From a bacterium M00.F.Ca.ET.205.01.1.1 (GTDB taxonomy: Bacteria; Pseudomonadota; Alphaproteobacteria; Rhizobiales; Rhizobiaceae), in NCBI GenBank assembly GCA_004791255.1, contig SRUQ01000004.1, forward strand, positions 572,031 to 636,030: 64,000 bases of DNA. The letters are read 5' to 3'. Every line of letters begins with the position of its first letter. The first letter of the stretch is position 1. Below are positions 25,499 through 34,139 of the stretch, in pieces. The translations under genes were made by a program, and so were the position numbers. The notes beneath the pieces were generated by a model, which saw only the letters and a list, made by a program, of their open reading frames with translations, had not been told where the DNA came from and did no database searches.

Positions 25499-26506
25499 TT
25501 ACTGGAATCCGATAGCATCGACCGTGCCGGTCGGGCAGCCGGCCTTGTTGGTCGGCACCGAGGCCAGCAGCAAGTCCTTGAGCGAGCTGTTCGGGCCGAT
25601 CGGGCCGGCAAGGCCGAGCGTCAGTTCACCGATCAGCCGCCTGCCGCTCGACGGATCGATGAGGCAGGAGACGCGCACCCGGTCCCCTGCTCCGGCGCCG
25701 AAAGCCTTGTCGAAAGCGCCACGGATCTGATCCGCGGTCAGCTTGCCGCCAATGGTCTTGGCGAAGAGATCGCGCACCGGCGAGGCGTTAACCTGCTGCA
25801 TCAAATGGAGCGCGTCGGAAAAATACTCCTGCTGGCTCTTGCCGTAGCAGGTGCCGTGCTTGATCCACTCATGCCGCTCCAGCTTCGAGGCCGTGCCCGG
25901 CATCACCTTGTCGAGCTCGGCGCGCGTGTCGGCATCGAGGTTGACGGGCGGCAAATCCTGCCAGTGCGCCGGATTGTCGTTGGCCTTGTCGCCGGCCGAG
26001 GCCTGGCAATAGAAATTGCCGTTCGGCTGCGGCCACAGCCCGTGCAGGGTGAAATTGCTGGCATCGAACTCGTTCGGGTTCTGCGCCTTGCATTCGGCCT
26101 TGTTCGACTTGGTTTCGCAGAAAGCCGGCTGCCAGCTCAGCGCGAAGACATATTCGGGTTTTCCCGAAGCGGCCGGTTTGCCTTGCCCGCCTGGCGCTGC
26201 CGGCACCGCCGCCGCACTGCTGCCGGAGAGATGGCCGCAGCTGACCTTCACCCAGCGGCGCTCGGGATCCGCGCCCGGCACCAGGATGAGATAGTGCGTC
26301 GGCGTATCCTTGTTGCCGGCGATGAGCGGGTAGCTCTGTCCGGCGTCGGTCGAGACATTGCCGGGGTTCTTGCCGTTCTTGATCGCCTGTGTCGCCGGAC
26401 AGGAGGCATCGGCGACGAAGGTGCCGCTCATCTTGACGTCGGCATGCGCCGCCCCGGCCAGCGTTGCCGCCAGCAAGGCCAATCCGAAAACAAAACCAAA
26501 GCGCAT
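25499..26506 (-). CDS. secreted ribonuclease T2
   Basis: An endoribonuclease that cleaves RNA via a 2',3'-cyclic phosphate in the periplasm. A signal peptide covers the first 22 residues (cleavage after GAAHA). The two catalytic blocks are intact: CAS I FTLHGLWPQ at 152-160 (His155) and CAS II HEWIKHGTC at 212-220 with its catalytic Glu and His. The roughly 95 residues before the catalytic domain are unusual for RNase T2 and end in a low-complexity Ala/Gly/Pro linker near 97-115. The chosen ATG (26506) is the one that yields the signal peptide. Confidence 0.87.
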   Translation of the reverse strand: MRFGFVFGLALLAATLAGAAHADVKMSGTFVADASCPATQAIKNGKNPGNVSTDAGQSYPLIAGNKDTPTHYLILVPGADPERRWVKVSCGHLSGSSAAAVPAAPGGQGKPAASGKPEYVFALSWQPAFCETKSNKAECKAQNPNEFDASNFTLHGLWPQPNGNFYCQASAGDKANDNPAHWQDLPPVNLDADTRAELDKVMPGTASKLERHEWIKHGTCYGKSQQEYFSDALHLMQQVNASPVRDLFAKTIGGKLTADQIRGAFDKAFGAGAGDRVRVSCLIDPSSGRRLIGELTLGLAGPIGPNSSLKDLLLASVPTNKAGCPTGTVDAIGFQ

Positions 26507-26694
26507 AGGAATCCCCGGCTGAAGATAATGGGCGACAGACTGAAGCTGTCTCCATGTCAGAATTGCGATATTTTGCAGGCCTGTGGCAAGAAAGATCGTC
26601 GCGGAAAAGCCGGGAGGCCGCATTGACGCAAATCCGGCGCCGGCGCACACAGCTTTGACGTCACAGAGGCGCCCCAGGGTGGAGACCAGCCGGC

Positions 26695-27627
26695 ATGCCA
26701 TTCAGCCAGCAGCGCGTGGTTCGCGCGTCGACCGGCGCCGACCTCAATCTGTTCGTCAGGCAAGCCGATAACCGTCCGCGTGCCGTGATCCAGATCAATC
26801 ATGGCCTGGCCGAGCATGCCGCACGCTATGCCCGCTTCGCCGATTTTCTTGGCCCGCGCGGTTTTCACACCTATGTCCACGACCATCGCGGCCACGGCGC
26901 GACCAGGGCGCCCGACGCGCCGCTGGGCCGGTTCGCGCAAGACGACGGTCCCGCCAAGGTGATCGCCGATGTCGCCGCTGTCCATGATCTCATCGCCAGC
27001 GAACATCCGAACCTGCCGGTCATCCTCTTCGGCCATTCCATGGGAGCATCGGTGGCGCTGAACTTTCTGCTGCGCCATTCCGGGCGCATCCATGCCGCGG
27101 CGATCTGGAACGGCAATTTCTCGCAGGGCCTGCTCGGACAGGTGGCGCTCGGCGTCCTTGCCTGGGAACGGATGCGCCTTGGCTCTGACGTGCCGTCGCG
27201 CCTGCTTCCGAAACTCACCTTCCAGGCCTGGGGCAAGGCGGTGCCCAACCACCGCACGCTGTTCGACTGGCTATCGCGCGATCCGGCCGAGGTTGACAAA
27301 TACATTGCCGATCCGCTCTGCGGCTGGGATGCCTCGATCTCGATGTGGCGCGACGTGGTCACGATGGCGCTCAACGGCGGCAGGGATTCAGGCTTTGCCG
27401 GTGTCCGCCGCGAGCTCCCCGTCAGCATCGTCGGCGGCGAGAAGGATCCAGCTTCCGACTACGGCAAGGGAATCAATCACCTTGCCGATCGGATGCGCGC
27501 GATGGGCTTTTCGAATCTGGTTTCAAAGGTTTACGCCGACACCCGCCACGAAAGCCTGAACGAGGTGAACCGCGACACCATCATGGATGATTTCGCCGCC
27601 TGGACCGACAGCGTGCTGAACACGTGA
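26695..27627 (+). CDS. alpha/beta hydrolase, monoacylglycerol-lipase-like
   Basis: A 310-residue serine hydrolase of the Hydrolase_4 (lysophospholipase/monoglyceride lipase) group. The oxyanion region is INHGLAEHAARY, the nucleophile elbow is GHSMG (113-117, Ser115), and the catalytic His lies in TRHESLNE near the C-terminus. No signal peptide, so it is cytoplasmic. Divergent from RNase T2 with a 188-bp gap. The substrate may be monoacylglycerol or another small ester. Confidence 0.83.
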   Translation: MPFSQQRVVRASTGADLNLFVRQADNRPRAVIQINHGLAEHAARYARFADFLGPRGFHTYVHDHRGHGATRAPDAPLGRFAQDDGPAKVIADVAAVHDLIASEHPNLPVILFGHSMGASVALNFLLRHSGRIHAAAIWNGNFSQGLLGQVALGVLAWERMRLGSDVPSRLLPKLTFQAWGKAVPNHRTLFDWLSRDPAEVDKYIADPLCGWDASISMWRDVVTMALNGGRDSGFAGVRRELPVSIVGGEKDPASDYGKGINHLADRMRAMGFSNLVSKVYADTRHESLNEVNRDTIMDDFAAWTDSVLNT

Positions 27628-27726
27628 CGGATTGGCCCATTGCAAGGGCCGTGACAGCCGTTGCCGGGCTTGATAGAGCCTCTGCTTTCGCAGCAATCAC
27701 GGTGATTGCAGCAAACACGGTGATTT

Positions 27727-28899
27727 ATGGCTGAACCCCCGCTGAAAGGCGTCCGCGTCGTCGAACTCGCCCGCATCCTCGCCGGGCCCTGGGCCGGGCA
27801 ATTGCTTGCCGATCTCGGCGCCGATGTCATCAAGGTCGAAAGCCCGGATGGCGGCGACGACACCCGCAAATGGGGCCCGCCCTTCGTCACCAGCCATGAC
27901 GGCGAGAACCTGTCCGCCGCCTACTACCATTCCTGCAACCGCGGCAAGCGTTCCATCGCCATAGACTTTTCGACGCCGGAGGGCGCCGAGACCGTGCGGC
28001 GGCTGGTTGCGACAGCGGACGTGATGATCGAGAACTTCAAGCTCGGCGGCCTGAAGAAATACGGGCTCGATTACGACAGCCTGCGCAAGATCAACCCGCG
28101 CCTGGTCTACTGCTCGATCACCGGCTTTGGCCAGGATGGCCCCTACGCGCCACGCGCCGGCTACGACTTCATCATCCAGGCCATGGCCGGCATGATGTCG
28201 ATCACCGGCGAGGTCGGCCGCGAGCCGCAAAAGGCCGGCGTCGCCATCTCCGATATCTTCACCGGCCTCTATTCGGTGATCGCGATCCAGGCAGCGTTGC
28301 GCCATGCCGAGCAGACCGGCGAAGGCCAGCATGTCGACATGGCGCTGTTCGACACGCAGATCTCGGCGCTCGGCAACCAGAACCTCAACTATCTCGTCTC
28401 CGGCAAGTCGCCAGTGCAGATGGGCAACGCCCATATGAATATCGCCCCATACGAGGTGGTGCCGGTCAGGGACGGTCACATCATCCTGGCCGTCGGCAAT
28501 GACGGCCAGTTCGCCAAATTCTGCGCCGCCGTCGGGCTGGACGCGTTGCCCGGCAACCCAGACTTCGCCACCAATCCTGCCCGAGTCGCCAACCGGGCCA
28601 GGCTGCGCGAGCAAATGATCGAGACCCTGAAGAGCTGGGATCGCGATCCGCTGCTGGCCAAACTCGAAGCGGCAAGCGTGCCAGCCAGCCCGATCAACAC
28701 GATCGGCCAGATGTTCGCCGACCCGCAGACCATTGCGCGCGGCATGCGGCTCGACCTCGATGACGGTCACGGCAATCTTCTGCCCTCGGTGCGCGCGCCG
28801 ATGGTGATGTCTGGCACGCCGCTCCTCTATGAGCGCCCCTCGCCCCGCCTGGGCGAACACACCGACGAAATCCTTGCCGAACTGGAGAGAGCAAAATGA
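27727..28899 (+). CDS. class III (CaiB/BaiF-type) CoA-transferase
   Basis: Moves CoA between carboxylic acids through an aspartyl-CoA intermediate. The 390-residue length and N-terminal LKGVRVVELARILAGPWAGQ signature are those of the family. The catalytic Asp is most likely Asp176 in ISDIFTGL, and EGQHVDMALFDT (199-210) is also conserved. The stop overlaps the start of the TPP enzyme by 4 nt (ATGA). A CoA-transferase with a TPP enzyme recalls the formyl-CoA transferase/oxalyl-CoA decarboxylase pair, but the partner here looks like an acetolactate synthase relative, so the acid is not known. Confidence 0.86.
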   Translation: MAEPPLKGVRVVELARILAGPWAGQLLADLGADVIKVESPDGGDDTRKWGPPFVTSHDGENLSAAYYHSCNRGKRSIAIDFSTPEGAETVRRLVATADVMIENFKLGGLKKYGLDYDSLRKINPRLVYCSITGFGQDGPYAPRAGYDFIIQAMAGMMSITGEVGREPQKAGVAISDIFTGLYSVIAIQAALRHAEQTGEGQHVDMALFDTQISALGNQNLNYLVSGKSPVQMGNAHMNIAPYEVVPVRDGHIILAVGNDGQFAKFCAAVGLDALPGNPDFATNPARVANRARLREQMIETLKSWDRDPLLAKLEAASVPASPINTIGQMFADPQTIARGMRLDLDDGHGNLLPSVRAPMVMSGTPLLYERPSPRLGEHTDEILAELERAK

Positions 28900-30545
28900 A
28901 AAGCGGCGGACAACTGATCGTCGACGCGCTCGAGGCCAACGGCACCGATCGCATCTTCTGCGTGCCGGGCGAATCCTATCTGGCGGTGCTCGATGCGTTG
29001 CATGACTCGTCGATCCGCACCATCGTCTGCCGCCAGGAAGGCGGTGCCGCGATGATGGCGGACTGCCAGGGCCGGCTGACCGGCAAGCCCGGCATCTGCT
29101 TCGTCACCCGCGGCCCCGGTGCCACCAACGCCTCGGCCGGCGTCCACATCGCCATGCAGGATTCGGTGCCGATGATCCTGTTCATCGGCCAGGTCGCCAG
29201 CCACGCCAAGGAACGCGAGGCTTTCCAGGAGGTGGATTACAAGCGGTTCTTCGGCGACATCGCCAAATGGGTGGTCGAGATCGACGATGCCTCGCGCATC
29301 CCGGAATTCGTCACCCGCGCCTTCGCTGTGGCAACCTCGGGCCGCCCCGGCCCGGTCGTCATCTCGCTGCCCGAGGACATGCTGACCAGCGTCGTCGAGG
29401 CGCCGGCAGCACTTCCCCACACGCCGGTCGAGACGTATCCCGGCGGGGCTGAACTCGACGCCCTGGAAATGCTGCTCAACGGCGCCAAACGACCGTTCGT
29501 CATCCTCGGCGGCACGCGCTGGAGCGAGGAAGCAGTGGCACGAATGCGCGCCATAGCAGAGGCATGGTCGCTCCCCATCGGCTGCTCCTTCCGCCGCCAG
29601 ATGCTGTTTGATCATCTGCATCCGAACTATGCCGGAGATGTCGGCATCGGCATCAATCCCAAGCTCGCGACCGCCATCAAGCAGGCCGACCTCGTACTGC
29701 TGATCGGCGGCCGCATGGGCGAGATGCCCTCTTCGGACTACACGCTGCTGAAGAGCCCCTACCCCGACCAGGCGCTGGTGCATGTCCACGCCGATGCAGG
29801 CGAGCTCGGCCGCGTCTACCGGCCAACGTTGGCGATCAACGCCTCGCCATCCGCCTTCGTCGAAGCCTTCGCCAAGCGCAAGCCTTCCTCGGCGCCGATT
29901 TGGGCCGACGACATAGCCAAGCTCCACGCCGCCTATCTGGACTGGTCGACGCCGCCGGAAAGCGGCCCCGGCGCGGTGCAGATGGGGCCGATCATGAACT
30001 ATCTGGAGAAGGTGCTGCCCGACGATGCCATCCTGACCAATGGCGCCGGCAACTACGCCACTTGGGTGCACCGCTTTCATCGCTTCCGCCGCTTCGCCAC
30101 CCAGGGGGCGCCGACATCAGGCTCGATGGGCTACGGCACGCCTGCGGCCGTCGCCGCCAAGGCGCTCCATCCGGATCGCACCGTGGTCGCCTTTGCCGGC
30201 GATGGCTGTTTCCTGATGAACGGGCAGGAATTCGCTACCGCCGTGCAGTACGACCTGCCGATCATCGTCGTTGTCGTCAACAACGGCATCTACGGCACCA
30301 TCCGCATGCACCAGGAGCGCGAATATCCCGGCCGCGTCGTCGCCACGGACCTGAAGAATCCCGACTTCGCTTCGCTTGCGCGCGCCTATGGCGGCCATGG
30401 CGAGACGGTCGACAAGACAGCCGACTTCGCGCCGGCCTTTGAACGCGCCCGCGCCAGCGGCAAGCCGGCCATCGTCGAAATCCGGCTCGATCCCGAAGCG
30501 ATCACGCCGACCCGCACGATGACGCAGATTCGCGGCAAGAGCTGA
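28896..30545 (+). CDS. thiamine-diphosphate enzyme, acetolactate-synthase-like
   Basis: A 549-residue member of the ThDP decarboxylase/carboligase family with three domains: Pyr (1-170, activating Glu48 in CRQEGGAA), central Rossmann-like (190-330) and PP (380-540). The Mg-ThDP motif is GDG at 435-437 with NN at 462-463. It is co-translated with the CoA-transferase (ATGA overlap). No regulatory small subunit is adjacent and the rest of the isoleucine-valine pathway is absent, so a catabolic 2-oxoacid or acyl-CoA decarboxylase role is more likely than acetolactate synthesis. Confidence 0.84.
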   Translation: MKSGGQLIVDALEANGTDRIFCVPGESYLAVLDALHDSSIRTIVCRQEGGAAMMADCQGRLTGKPGICFVTRGPGATNASAGVHIAMQDSVPMILFIGQVASHAKEREAFQEVDYKRFFGDIAKWVVEIDDASRIPEFVTRAFAVATSGRPGPVVISLPEDMLTSVVEAPAALPHTPVETYPGGAELDALEMLLNGAKRPFVILGGTRWSEEAVARMRAIAEAWSLPIGCSFRRQMLFDHLHPNYAGDVGIGINPKLATAIKQADLVLLIGGRMGEMPSSDYTLLKSPYPDQALVHVHADAGELGRVYRPTLAINASPSAFVEAFAKRKPSSAPIWADDIAKLHAAYLDWSTPPESGPGAVQMGPIMNYLEKVLPDDAILTNGAGNYATWVHRFHRFRRFATQGAPTSGSMGYGTPAAVAAKALHPDRTVVAFAGDGCFLMNGQEFATAVQYDLPIIVVVVNNGIYGTIRMHQEREYPGRVVATDLKNPDFASLARAYGGHGETVDKTADFAPAFERARASGKPAIVEIRLDPEAITPTRTMTQIRGKS

Positions 30546-30575
30546 GGCGGAAAGGCAGCCGGCTGCCTCTCCGCC
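30546..30575. terminator. hairpin terminator between convergent genes
   Basis: Outer arms GGCGGA / TCCGCC enclose the perfect 16-bp palindrome AGGCAGCCGGCTGCCT (30553-30568). It starts at the base after the TPP-enzyme stop and ends 7 bp before the CHRD gene end. No U-tract, but the position fits a shared terminator. Confidence 0.5.
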
Positions 30576-30582
30576 GGCTGGG

Positions 30583-31026
30583 TTACATCGCCTTCTCGAT
30601 CTGGCCGCGGATCTCGCCGTCCTTGTTGGCCGCAGTGTGAACATTGACATAATATTTGCCGGCTTCCAGGTCGGCCGCCTGGGCATCGGTGAGCGTTGCG
30701 GACCCCTTGATCGGGCTCTTGAGCTTGCCCTTGAACGGGATGACGGGGCTGGCGTTCTCACCCATTGCCGCCGGGCCGTGGATGTGCGCGGCCGAAGCAG
30801 GCCCGCTGAGGCCCGAATATTTCACGTTCCAGCTGAGCTTCTTCTTCGTGGTGTCGAAGGTGAACGTGGCGGTGCCTTTGCCCTTGGTGGTGACTGGCGG
30901 GTTCTGCTGGCCGCCATCGAGCGTCGCCTTGTACTTCACCACCTCGGCAAGGGCCGGCGAGGCAAACAGGAAAGCGGTCGAAATGGCCAGCGCCGAAAGC
31001 ACCGGCAGGAAGGAGTGTGTGCGCAT
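30583..31026 (-). CDS. secreted CHRD-domain protein
   Basis: A 147-residue protein with a signal peptide (cleavage after ASPALA, residue 27) followed by one CHRD domain of about 115 residues, a beta-fold first defined in chordin. The strand pattern YKATLDGGQQNPPV...GTATFTFD...AAHIHGPA is characteristic. GGAGG lies 6 nt before the ATG. Bacterial CHRD proteins are periplasmic or surface proteins of unknown role. Single-gene unit. Confidence 0.87.
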   Translation of the reverse strand: MRTHSFLPVLSALAISTAFLFASPALAEVVKYKATLDGGQQNPPVTTKGKGTATFTFDTTKKKLSWNVKYSGLSGPASAAHIHGPAAMGENASPVIPFKGKLKSPIKGSATLTDAQAADLEAGKYYVNVHTAANKDGEIRGQIEKAM

Positions 31027-31145
31027 GAAAAACCTCCGATTGACTTGCCGCATGCGTCGCGGCTCCCCGACACGCGCATACGTCAACGAGAACGGCCTGG
31101 TGGCAGAATGTATCCCGACACACGGTTTTGTGACTGGCCGCAATG

Positions 31146-31168
31146 AAAAAGGGCGGTCACCCGCCCTT
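31146..31168 (-). terminator. rho-independent terminator of the PLP lyase gene
   Basis: Read on the minus strand, AAGGGCGG and CCGCCCTT form an 8-bp stem with a 4-nt loop followed by five T. It lies about 50 bp past the stop of the gene ending at 31215. Confidence 0.8.
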
Positions 31169-31214
31169 CCGGAATTGCCAATTGACGCCACTCTTTGGGC
31201 AGCGGGGCGAACTG

Positions 31215-32498
31215 TCAGGCCCCCGCCAGCGCCTGCGTCAGATCGGCGATCAGATCGTCGGGATGTTCGACGCCGATCGATAGCCTGACCGTGGTCTCCA
31301 GCACGCCGATGCGTTGGCGCACGTCGAAGGGAATGCCCGAATGGGTCATGGCCGCGGGATGGCTGGCCAGCGATTCCGTACCGCCGAGGCTCACCGCCAG
31401 CTTGAATATCTGCAGGGCATTGAGAAAGGCGAAAGCCGCCTTCTGCCCGCCTTTGATGTCGAAGGAGAAGGTCGAGCCGGCGCCGCTGCATTGCTTCAGG
31501 TAGGCACGGCCCGCCAGCGTATCCTCGCCCAGGAACGGCAAATAGTGCACCTTCTCGACCTTGGCATGATCGCGCAGGAATTCGGCGACCAGTCGCGCAT
31601 TGTCGTTGGCCCGCTCCATGCGGATCGACAGCGTCTCCAGCGAGCGGCCGAGCATCCAGCAGGAATGCGGGTCGAGCTGCGTGCCGATGGCGCCTCGCAA
31701 AGCCTTGATCGGCTTGGTGACCGCCTTGCTGCCCATGGCCGCCCCCGCGATCAGGTCGGAATGGCCACCGACATATTTGGTCAGCGAATAGACGGACACA
31801 TCAGCGCCATGCTCGATCGGCCGCTGGAACACCGGGCCAAGCAGCGTGTTGTCGCAGACGATGATCGGTGTCGATCCCTGATTCGCACCGATCTCGTCGG
31901 CGATGGTCCGCATCAGCGCGATATCGACCAGGCTGTTGGTCGGGTTCGATGGAGTCTCGATCAGGATGACCGAGACACGGCCCTTCGCGGCTGCCGCGTC
32001 GGCGGCAGCGCGTACGGCTTTCTGGTCGACACCGTCTGCGAAACCGACGGCGCCGATGCCGAAGCCGGCAAGCGTGCGCGTCAACAGCGTCTCGGTGCCG
32101 CCATAGAGCGGCTGCGAATGCAGGATGACGTCGCCCGGGCGGGCATAGGCGAGCAGTGTGGTGGCGATCGCCGACATGCCCGAGGAAAACAGGATGCAGG
32201 CATCCGTCCCCTCATAGATCGCCAGCCGGTCCTCGACGATTTCGCTGTTGGGATGGTTGAAGCGCGAATAGACCAGGCCGGACGCCGTGCCGCTCGGCGG
32301 TTCCTTGCGGCCGGAGGTGTAATCGAAGAAGTCGCGCCCCTCCTCCGCCGATTTGAAGACGAAGGTCGAGGTCAGGAACACCGGTGGCTTGACCGCGCCT
32401 TCCGAGAGCTGCGGATCGAAGCCATAGCTCAGCATCAGCGTTTCCGGGTGGAGCTTATGGTTGCCGATATGGGTTTTCGACGGGCGTGGCGCGGTCAT
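31215..32498 (-). CDS. cystathionine gamma-synthase/methionine gamma-lyase family PLP enzyme
   Basis: A fold-type I PLP enzyme of trans-sulfuration/methionine metabolism. Key residues in the 426-residue form are YSR (77-79), LYGG (131-134) and the PLP lysine in SLTKYVGG (Lys241). An insertion around residues 55-73 and the overall length above 400 set it apart from MetB and MetC. An Lrp-type regulator is divergent at 122 bp, as with the mdeR-mdeA pair of Pseudomonas, favouring methionine gamma-lyase or a related catabolic lyase, but the active-site Cys typical of that enzyme cannot be confirmed by eye. AGGA precedes the ATG. Confidence 0.82.
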   Translation of the reverse strand: MTAPRPSKTHIGNHKLHPETLMLSYGFDPQLSEGAVKPPVFLTSTFVFKSAEEGRDFFDYTSGRKEPPSGTASGLVYSRFNHPNSEIVEDRLAIYEGTDACILFSSGMSAIATTLLAYARPGDVILHSQPLYGGTETLLTRTLAGFGIGAVGFADGVDQKAVRAAADAAAAKGRVSVILIETPSNPTNSLVDIALMRTIADEIGANQGSTPIIVCDNTLLGPVFQRPIEHGADVSVYSLTKYVGGHSDLIAGAAMGSKAVTKPIKALRGAIGTQLDPHSCWMLGRSLETLSIRMERANDNARLVAEFLRDHAKVEKVHYLPFLGEDTLAGRAYLKQCSGAGSTFSFDIKGGQKAAFAFLNALQIFKLAVSLGGTESLASHPAAMTHSGIPFDVRQRIGVLETTVRLSIGVEHPDDLIADLTQALAGA

Positions 32499-32619
32499 AT
32501 CTTTCCTGCCTTTCAAGGGACATCCTACCGCAATTTATGCGATCCTGATGAGCCAGTCCTTGCTATTTTCGGGCTCGCATGGCTGCATCCCAGCAACATA
32601 TTGCCGGGAGCGAGCCAAA

Positions 32620-33078
32620 GTGCAGCAGAAGATAGCCGACGATTTCGACCTCAGGATTCTGCGCGTACTGCAGGCTGATGCGCGCATCACCAACAACGAG
32701 CTCGCCGAGCGCATCGGCCTGTCGCCATCGCCGTGCCTGCGGCGCGTGCGGCGGCTGGAAGAAGCCGGAATTATCAGGGGTTACACGACGTTGGTCGATC
32801 CGGCCGCATTCGGATGGAGCATGGTCGCCATCGCCACCATCCGGCTCAGCCGCCAGAACGAGGACGAGATCGTCATGTTCGAGGATGCGATCCGCGGCTG
32901 GGAAGAGGTGCTGGAATGCCACCTCGTTACCGGTTCGCGCGACTATGTGCTGAAGGTGGTGACGGGCAGCCTCGAGCAATATGAGCGCTTCATCAAGGAA
33001 AAGATCGCGCGGCTGAAATGCGTCGCCTCGATCGAGACCAGCTTCGTCATGAACACCATAAAGGAACGGCGCCTCTGA
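32620..33078 (+). CDS. Lrp/AsnC-family transcriptional regulator
   Basis: A 152-residue feast/famine regulator. The HTH occupies residues about 8-55 (LRVLQADARITNNELAERIGLSPSPCLRRVRRLEEAGII pattern) and the RAM ligand domain the rest. The GTG start with GGGAG about 9 nt upstream is preferred, because the longer frame runs into the divergent gene's leader. It probably senses an amino acid and controls the divergent PLP lyase. Confidence 0.88.
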   Translation: MQQKIADDFDLRILRVLQADARITNNELAERIGLSPSPCLRRVRRLEEAGIIRGYTTLVDPAAFGWSMVAIATIRLSRQNEDEIVMFEDAIRGWEEVLECHLVTGSRDYVLKVVTGSLEQYERFIKEKIARLKCVASIETSFVMNTIKERRL

Positions 33079-33099
33079 CTATGGCCAGAGGCGCCGTTC
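33064..33099 (+). terminator. hairpin overlapping the end of the Lrp gene
   Basis: GAACGGCGCCTCTG (33064-33077) pairs perfectly with CAGAGGCGCCGTTC (33086-33099) across an 8-nt loop. The left arm includes the last codons and most of the stop codon of the regulator. The T-tract is weak, and it may also serve the convergent ABC operon. Confidence 0.6.
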
Positions 33100-33126
33100 T
33101 CTAAGGCGAGATGTTGACGGCTGGCG

Positions 33127-34098
33127 TTACTTCACGGCCTTGTCGGTGATGGCCGTGGTGTAGGCGCCGGTCGGCTCCTTGGTGATGATCTTCTGGTCGA
33201 GCAGCGCCTTGGCGGTGCGCTCGTAGGTCGCCGGGTCGAGCTTGCCGTCGGCATTGTCGACCAGCTTGGCGATTTCGCTCATCATCCGCTTCTGGTGGTT
33301 CTCGTCCTGGCCGCCGCCGTCCATGACGATGCCTGCCGCCTCGTCATTGTTGTCGATGGCGTATTTCCAGCCCTTCATCGAGGCGCGCACGAAACGCACC
33401 ATCTTGTCCTCGAAGGCCGGGTCCTTGAGCTTGTCTTCCGACGCATAGAGACCGTCCTCGAGCAGGTCGTTGCCCATGGCCGAGTAGTTGAACACGGTCA
33501 GCTGTTCCGGCTTGTAGCCGGCATCGATCAGCTGCCAGTACTCGTTGTAGGTCATGACCGAGATGCAATCCGCCTGCTTCTGGATCAGCGGCTGCACGTC
33601 GAAGCTCTGCTTCAGCACAGTGACGCCATCCGGGCCGCCGTCGGTCTTGAGGCCGAGCTTGTTCATCCAGGCGTAGAACGGATACTCGTTGCCGAAGAAC
33701 CAGACGCCGAGCGTATGGCCCTTGAAGTCGGCTTCGGTCTTGATCGGGCCGTCCTTCGGGCAGACCAGCTCCATGCCGGCTTTCTTGAACGGCTGGGCGA
33801 TGTTGACCAGCGGGACGCCCTTTTCGCGCGCGGCAAGTGCGCCGCCCATCCAGTCGACGATGACGTCGGCGCCGCCGCCGGCAATCACCTGCTCGGGCGC
33901 GATATCGGGACCGCCCGGCTTGATGTCGACGTCGAGGCCTTCGGCTTCATAGAAGCCCTTGGCCTTGGCGACATAGTAGCCGGCGAACTGGGCCTGCGTG
34001 ACCCACTTCAACTGCAACGTCACCTTGTCGGCGGCCATCGCCTGGAACGCGGCCAGCGACATTGCACCGGCCAGAACAGGAATAATCAGTCTTTTCAT
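33127..34098 (-). CDS. ABC transporter substrate-binding protein, NMT1/THI5 type
   Basis: Periplasmic binding protein of 323 residues with a Sec signal peptide (cleavage after QAMA, residue 22) and the NMT1/THI5 fold used for pyrimidine-like and nitrogenous ligands (VTLQLKWVTQAQFAGYYVAKAKGFY at the mature start). It is the last gene of a minus-strand operon ATPase-permease-permease-binding protein. Its neighbours are pyrimidine-degradation genes, so uracil, thymine, a dihydropyrimidine, hydantoin or a ureido acid is a reasonable ligand. THI5-like proteins elsewhere bind thiamine precursors or riboflavin precursors. Confidence 0.85.
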   Translation of the reverse strand: MKRLIIPVLAGAMSLAAFQAMAADKVTLQLKWVTQAQFAGYYVAKAKGFYEAEGLDVDIKPGGPDIAPEQVIAGGGADVIVDWMGGALAAREKGVPLVNIAQPFKKAGMELVCPKDGPIKTEADFKGHTLGVWFFGNEYPFYAWMNKLGLKTDGGPDGVTVLKQSFDVQPLIQKQADCISVMTYNEYWQLIDAGYKPEQLTVFNYSAMGNDLLEDGLYASEDKLKDPAFEDKMVRFVRASMKGWKYAIDNNDEAAGIVMDGGGQDENHQKRMMSEIAKLVDNADGKLDPATYERTAKALLDQKIITKEPTGAYTTAITDKAVK

Positions 34099-34139
34099 GT
34101 TTTTACCCTCTGAAGTTAGCACCCTTGAACCCACCGCCC

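Noticed and set aside
27727..30545. Formyl-CoA transferase/oxalyl-CoA decarboxylase (oxalate degradation) call
   Set aside because: The ThDP protein reads as acetolactate-synthase-like and I could not see features specific to oxalyl-CoA decarboxylase, so only the general families are claimed.
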